Source of the DNA: Pseudooceanicola batsensis HTCC2597
Lineage (GTDB): Bacteria; Pseudomonadota; Alphaproteobacteria; Rhodobacterales; Rhodobacteraceae
DNA length: 64,000 nt
Direction of reading: 5' to 3'
Assembly (NCBI RefSeq): GCF_000152725.1
Contig: NZ_AAMO01000008.1
Location: 124,001 to 188,000 of the forward strand
Made by a program: the position numbers and the translations under genes. Positions 59,900 to 64,000 of this stretch are shown in pieces. The notes under the pieces were generated by a model. It did not search any database. It saw only the letters and a list, made by a program, of their open reading frames with translations, and had not been told where the DNA came from. Position 1 is the stretch's first letter. Each line of letters begins with the position of its first letter.

Positions 59900-61153
59900 A
59901 TGACCGAGACACCGAAGGACCCGCCCAAGCCGGACTGGGCGCTCACCAATCGTGAACGCAAGGCCCGGACGGCCCGCGCCGAGGGAGGCAAGCCGCCGCG
60001 CCGCCGCTGGCCCTGGGTCGTGCTGGGCCTCGCCCTCCTCGCGGCGGCCGGCGCCTACGGCCTGCGCCAGGGCCTGATCGAGCTGCCGGCTCAAGAGATG
60101 GCGGCCACGCCCGACCCCGAGGACCAACCCCCCGCGCCAGAGGCCGCGCCCGACACGGTCATGCAGCTTCTGCCGCGGGAACTGACCGAGGTCGAGCGCA
60201 TGACCCTCCAGGACACCGTGCGCATCACCGGCTCGCTCTCGCCCGCCAATCACCTCGGCATCCCGGCCGAGGTCTCGGGCCGGGTCGACGAAGTGCTCAA
60301 GCGCCCCGGCGACGCCGCCGACGAGGGCGAGGTGCTGGTCCGGATCGACATCGAGACCCTGCGCAACCAGCTGGAACAGAGCCGTGCGACGGCCGACGCG
60401 ACCCGCGCGCAGCTGGAATTCGCCCGCTCGCAGCTGGAACGGACCGAAAGCCTGGTGGATCGCGGCATCGCCGCCTCCTCGACGCTCGACAGCAACGTCG
60501 CCAACGTGCAGCAGCTGCAGTCCAACCTGGCCGCGCTGGAACGGCAGGTCGCCACCGCCGAACAGGCGCTCGACAAGGCGACGATCACGGCGCCCTTCTC
60601 GGGCATGATCTCGCAACGCAACGTCGATCCGGGCACCTATGTCGCGCCCGGCACCGCGCTGATGACCCTGGTCGACATCACCTCGCTCGAACTCGAGGGC
60701 GCGGTCCCCGTGCTCTATGCCCCGCGGATCCGCACCGGCCAGACCGTGACGATCACCGTCGAGGGGCTGGGCGCTCAGAGCTTTTCCGGCACGGTCGAAC
60801 GCATCGCACCCGTCGCCGCCACCGGCACCCGGATGCTTCCCATCTACGCGACCTTCGGCAATGACGACGGCACGCTGCGCGGCGGCATGTTCGCCTCGGG
60901 CCGGCTCGTGCTCGGCGAAAAGGCCGATGCGATCGGCATCCCCCGCGACGCCCTGCGCGAGGACGACGAGGGCCGCTTCGTGCTGCGGATCGAGGGCGAC
61001 AGGGTCGAGCGCCAGCCCGTCACCGTCGCGCGCATGTGGGACCGGGGCCGGATGGTCGAGATCTCCGAGGGGCTCGACCCCGGCGACACGATCGTCTCGG
61101 CCCCGCTGGAACGGCTGCACGACGGCATGCAAATCGCCGTGGTCGGGGGCTGA
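59900..61153 (+). CDS. RND efflux periplasmic adaptor (membrane fusion protein)
   Basis: A 417-residue HlyD/AcrA-type adaptor. One N-terminal membrane anchor (RRWPWVVLGLALLAAAGAYG, about residues 33-55) is followed by a barrel-sandwich/lipoyl domain (GRVDEVLKRPGDAADEGEVL), a coiled-coil hairpin (about 150-220), and a beta-barrel (YVAPGTALMTLVDITSLELE). It has no lipobox. It links the inner-membrane pump encoded next, 3 bases downstream, to an outer-membrane channel not seen in the window. Confidence 0.9.
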   Translation: MTETPKDPPKPDWALTNRERKARTARAEGGKPPRRRWPWVVLGLALLAAAGAYGLRQGLIELPAQEMAATPDPEDQPPAPEAAPDTVMQLLPRELTEVERMTLQDTVRITGSLSPANHLGIPAEVSGRVDEVLKRPGDAADEGEVLVRIDIETLRNQLEQSRATADATRAQLEFARSQLERTESLVDRGIAASSTLDSNVANVQQLQSNLAALERQVATAEQALDKATITAPFSGMISQRNVDPGTYVAPGTALMTLVDITSLELEGAVPVLYAPRIRTGQTVTITVEGLGAQSFSGTVERIAPVAATGTRMLPIYATFGNDDGTLRGGMFASGRLVLGEKADAIGIPRDALREDDEGRFVLRIEGDRVERQPVTVARMWDRGRMVEISEGLDPGDTIVSAPLERLHDGMQIAVVGG

Positions 61154-61156
61154 CCG

Positions 61157-64000
61157 ATGTTCCTGACCCGCATTTCCGTCAGCCAGCCGGTCTTCGCCAC
61201 GATGGTGATGGTCGCGATCTTCGTGATCGGCCTGTTCTCCTACCAGCGGCTGCCGGTGGAACAGCTTCCCGAGGTCGATTTCCCGGTGGTCGCCGTGGTG
61301 ACCTCCTATCCCGGCGCCACGCCCGAAGCCGTGGAATCGGACATCATCGAAGTGATCGAGGACAGCGTCTCGACCCTGTCGGGGATCGAGACGATCTCCT
61401 CCACCGCGCAGACCGGTTCCTCGATGGTGCTGATCCAGTTCCAGCTCGAGGTCGACAGCTCGGTCGCCGCGCAGGACGTGCGCGACCGCATCGCCCAGAT
61501 CCAGGGCGCGCTGCCCGACAATGCCGAGGATCCGCAGATCCTGCGCTTCGACCCGTCCGAGCTGCCGATCATCTCGGTCGGCATCTCTTCGGACCGGTAC
61601 GACACCGGCACGCTGACCGCGCTGGCCGAGGACCAGCTCGCCACGCGCCTGTCGAACATTCCCGGCGTCGGCCGCGCCTCGGTCGTGGGCGGCGTCCCGC
61701 GCGAGGTGCATGTGCTGATCGACCCCGACCGCCAGTCAGCCCTAGGCATCGGCGCCTCCGAGATCGCCGCCGCCCTCGCCGCCGAGAACACCGACCTGCC
61801 CGCCGGTTCGGTGACCGAAGGCGGCTCGAAACAGTCGGTCCAGGTCGAGGGCCGGATCCCCGCCCTCGCCGATTTCGAAGAGATCATCATCGCCCGCCGC
61901 GGCGGCTATCCGATCCGGCTGGGCGACGTGGCCACCGTGGGAACCGATCTCGCCGAACAGACCAGCCTCGCCATGCTCGACGGCGAACAGGCGCTCGCCG
62001 TCGACATCGTCAAGACCCAGGGCGCCAACACCGTCGCCGTGGCCGAGGCCGTGCGCGAGGAGATCGCGGCCCTCTCGCAAGAGCCGCTCTATGACGGCAT
62101 CGACCTCGAGATCATCCGCGACAACGCCGTGCCTGTGGAAGACAGCTTTCACTCCGTGCAGTCCATGCTGCTCGAGGGCGCGCTGCTCGCCACCGTGATC
62201 GTCTTCCTGTTCCTGAACTCCTGGCGGTCGACCGTGATCACCGGGCTGACCCTGCCGATCTCGATCATCGGCACCATGGCGGCGATCTACTTCCTCGGCT
62301 TCACGCTGAACATGATGACGATGATGGCCCTGTCGCTCTCGATCGGCATCCTGATCGACGACGCCATCGTGGTGCGCGAGAACATCATGCGCCACCTGCA
62401 CATGGGCAAGGATCACCACACCGCCGCGCTCGAGGGCACGAACGAGATCGGCCTCGCCGTGCTGGCCACCACCCTCTCGATCATCGCCGTCTTCCTGCCC
62501 GTGGCCTTCATGGAGGGCATCCTCGGTCGCTTCTTCCTCCAGTTCGGCATCACCGTCTCGGTCGCGGTCCTGATCTCGCTCTTCGTGTCCTTCACGCTCG
62601 ACCCGATGATGTCCTCGGTCTGGTACGACCCCTCGGCGGACCCGAACGTGAAACGCGGCCCCCTCGGCCGGCTGGTCCACCAGTTCGAACGCTTCTTCGA
62701 ATGGCTCGGCCGCCGCTACCGGGGCCTGCTCAGGGTCGCCCTGCGCTGGCGCAAGACCACGCTGATCACCGCGCTCCTCATCTTCCTCGGCGGGCTCGGG
62801 CTCTTTCCCTTCGTCGGCGCCGAATTCGTGCCGCCCGCGGACAATTCGGAGATGCAGATCGACCTCGAGATGCCCGTCGGCACGCCGCTGGAACGCACGG
62901 CCGAGAAGATCGCCCAGGTGGATGCGATCCTGCGCGACTTTCCCGAGGTGACCGGCACCTATGCCACGGTCAATTCCGGCACGAACTCGGGCGAGAACAA
63001 CGCCGCAATCGTCGTTCGCATGACCGACCCCACGGAACGCGAACTCACGCCGACGACCCTCGCCCCGACGATCCGCGACGCGCTGCGGGCGGTGCCCGGC
63101 GCGCGGTTCCGCGTCGGGCCTCCGGGCGCCTTCGGCTCGGGCGTGGCGACCCCCGTCGAGGTCAAGATCTTCGGCGAGGATCTCCAGGTCCTCACCCGCC
63201 TCTCGCGCGAGCTGGCGGAGAGCCTCTCCGCCACGCCGGGCTTTGCCGATGTCCGCACCTCGCTCGACGATCCGCAGCCCACCATCGGCATCCGCATCGA
63301 CCGCGACGCGGCCTCCGACCTCGGAGTCTCCCTCTCGCAGGTCGGCAACGCGCTCTCGCCGATGATCGCCGGGCAGACCGTCTCGGAATGGACCGCGCCC
63401 GGCGGCGACAGCTATGACGTGCTGCTCCGCCTCCCCGAGGGGGTGCGCAACGACCCCGGGCGCCTCGGCTCGCTCCCCGTGGCCTCCAACGCCGACGGCT
63501 CGGGCCTCGTCCGGCTCGACCAGATCGCCACCGTGGAACAGTCCCGCAGCGCGGGCGAGATCACGCGCGAGGATCGCGAACGCTCGGTCCAGGTGACCGC
63601 GGGGCTCGAGGGCATCGACATCCGCGCCGCGCAGCCGCTGATCCAGCAGGCCATCGCCGATCTCGACCTGCCGCCCGGCTACCGCACCGGCTTTGGCGGC
63701 GACAGCGAACAGATCGCGGAATCCGGCGCCTCGGCCGCCGCCGCGCTGCTGCTCGCCGTGGTGTTCATCTACCTCGTGCTCGCCTCGCAGTTCGCCAGCT
63801 TCGTGCAGCCCCTCGCCATCATGTCCTCCCTGCCGCTGGCGCTGATCGGTGTGATGGCCGGGCTGCTGGTCGGCGGCTCGACCCTGAACATGTTCTCGAT
63901 CATCGGCTTCATCATGCTGATGGGGCTCGTGGTGAAGAACGCGATCCTTCTCGTGGACAACGCCAACCAGCACCGGCGCGGCGGCATGAACCTCTTCGAC
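61157..64000 (+). CDS. RND-family efflux pump permease (right end missing)
   Basis: 948 codons are visible without a stop; family members have about 1030-1050, so roughly the last 90 lie outside the window. [20 protein letters not shown] is the first helix, followed by the porter domain ([20 protein letters not shown]). The TM4 proton-relay acids are in [16 protein letters not shown]. The second half repeats with [18 protein letters not shown]. It extrudes drugs or other hydrophobic compounds with the adaptor upstream. AcrB/MexB-like HAE1 type is likely. Confidence 0.92.
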   Translation, partial: MFLTRISVSQPVFATMVMVAIFVIGLFSYQRLPVEQLPEVDFPVVAVVTSYPGATPEAVESDIIEVIEDSVSTLSGIETISSTAQTGSSMVLIQFQLEVDSSVAAQDVRDRIAQIQGALPDNAEDPQILRFDPSELPIISVGISSDRYDTGTLTALAEDQLATRLSNIPGVGRASVVGGVPREVHVLIDPDRQSALGIGASEIAAALAAENTDLPAGSVTEGGSKQSVQVEGRIPALADFEEIIIARRGGYPIRLGDVATVGTDLAEQTSLAMLDGEQALAVDIVKTQGANTVAVAEAVREEIAALSQEPLYDGIDLEIIRDNAVPVEDSFHSVQSMLLEGALLATVIVFLFLNSWRSTVITGLTLPISIIGTMAAIYFLGFTLNMMTMMALSLSIGILIDDAIVVRENIMRHLHMGKDHHTAALEGTNEIGLAVLATTLSIIAVFLPVAFMEGILGRFFLQFGITVSVAVLISLFVSFTLDPMMSSVWYDPSADPNVKRGPLGRLVHQFERFFEWLGRRYRGLLRVALRWRKTTLITALLIFLGGLGLFPFVGAEFVPPADNSEMQIDLEMPVGTPLERTAEKIAQVDAILRDFPEVTGTYATVNSGTNSGENNAAIVVRMTDPTERELTPTTLAPTIRDALRAVPGARFRVGPPGAFGSGVATPVEVKIFGEDLQVLTRLSRELAESLSATPGFADVRTSLDDPQPTIGIRIDRDAASDLGVSLSQVGNALSPMIAGQTVSEWTAPGGDSYDVLLRLPEGVRNDPGRLGSLPVASNADGSGLVRLDQIATVEQSRSAGEITREDRERSVQVTAGLEGIDIRAAQPLIQQAIADLDLPPGYRTGFGGDSEQIAESGASAAAALLLAVVFIYLVLASQFASFVQPLAIMSSLPLALIGVMAGLLVGGSTLNMFSIIGFIMLMGLVVKNAILLVDNANQHRRGGMNLFD

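Noticed and set aside
61742..63973. 743-codon minus-strand open frame
   Set aside because: Antisense to the RND pump, which is clearly the real gene although its stop lies beyond the window.
1..64000. CRISPR array, tRNA, rRNA, insertion sequence or phage genes
   Set aside because: No regularly spaced direct repeats, no tRNA cloverleaf, and no transposase or integrase motifs were recognised by eye on either strand.

Overview
The window is about 64 kb of high-GC DNA. It has dense, often overlapping genes, many TRAP and branched-chain ABC transporters, HWE-type histidine kinases and a complete homogentisate branch. This fits a marine-type alphaproteobacterium of the Rhodobacterales (Roseobacter/Paracoccaceae group). 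That placement is inferred from gene content and style; there is no rRNA in the window.

Layout. (1) 1-3.2 kb: two subunits of a PaoABC-type periplasmic aldehyde oxidoreductase. (2) 3.5-8.4 kb: a signalling locus with a CheB-CheR-PAS-HWE kinase, a single-domain receiver, a small NepR-like protein plus a frameshifted copy of it, and a receiver joined to a sigma-region-2-like tail. It looks like a rearranged general-stress-response partner switch and is the most novel part of the window. (3) 8.4-10.4 kb: phosphate permease and Nudix hydrolase. (4) 10.5-15.9 kb (minus): aldehyde dehydrogenase, beta-hydroxyacid dehydrogenase and a DctPQM TRAP transporter. (5) 16.1-20.9 kb: a Liv-type ABC importer led by a short leader ORF and ended by a hairpin terminator. 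(6) 21.2-23.0 kb: PAS-HWE kinase and receiver. (7) 23.1-27.3 kb: pipecolate oxidase, piperideine-6-carboxylate dehydrogenase (lysine catabolism) and peptidase T. (8) 27.4-29.0 kb: AmiC-like binding protein divergent from a MarR regulator.

(9) 29.2-35.5 kb: TAXI-TRAP uptake, class III CoA-transferase and a split MaoC hydratase pair (minus), divergent from an IclR regulator. (10) 35.6-42.3 kb: homogentisate operon hmgA-fahA-MBL-hydroxylase-small coupling protein (minus), divergent from a MarR regulator that is followed by a decayed maiA. (11) 42.5-45.3 kb: HWE kinase, then a TetR-controlled pair (NAD(P)-binding protein, DUF1772 membrane protein). (12) 45.5-48.7 kb: arsenate operon with an ArsR-ArsC fusion, GAPDH and ArsJ. 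(13) 48.9-50.9 kb: small ppGpp-hydrolase-like HD protein and a PLP amino-acid decarboxylase. (14) 51.0-55.7 kb: a 1580-residue secreted beta-repeat/RTX protein. (15) 56.3-59.3 kb: dCache-PAS kinase and FixJ-type regulator. (16) 59.4-64 kb: GbsR/MarR regulator, RND adaptor and RND pump, which runs off the right edge.

Together the window is mostly catabolic uptake modules, each with its own regulator and visible operator palindromes, interspersed with sensory phosphorelay genes.
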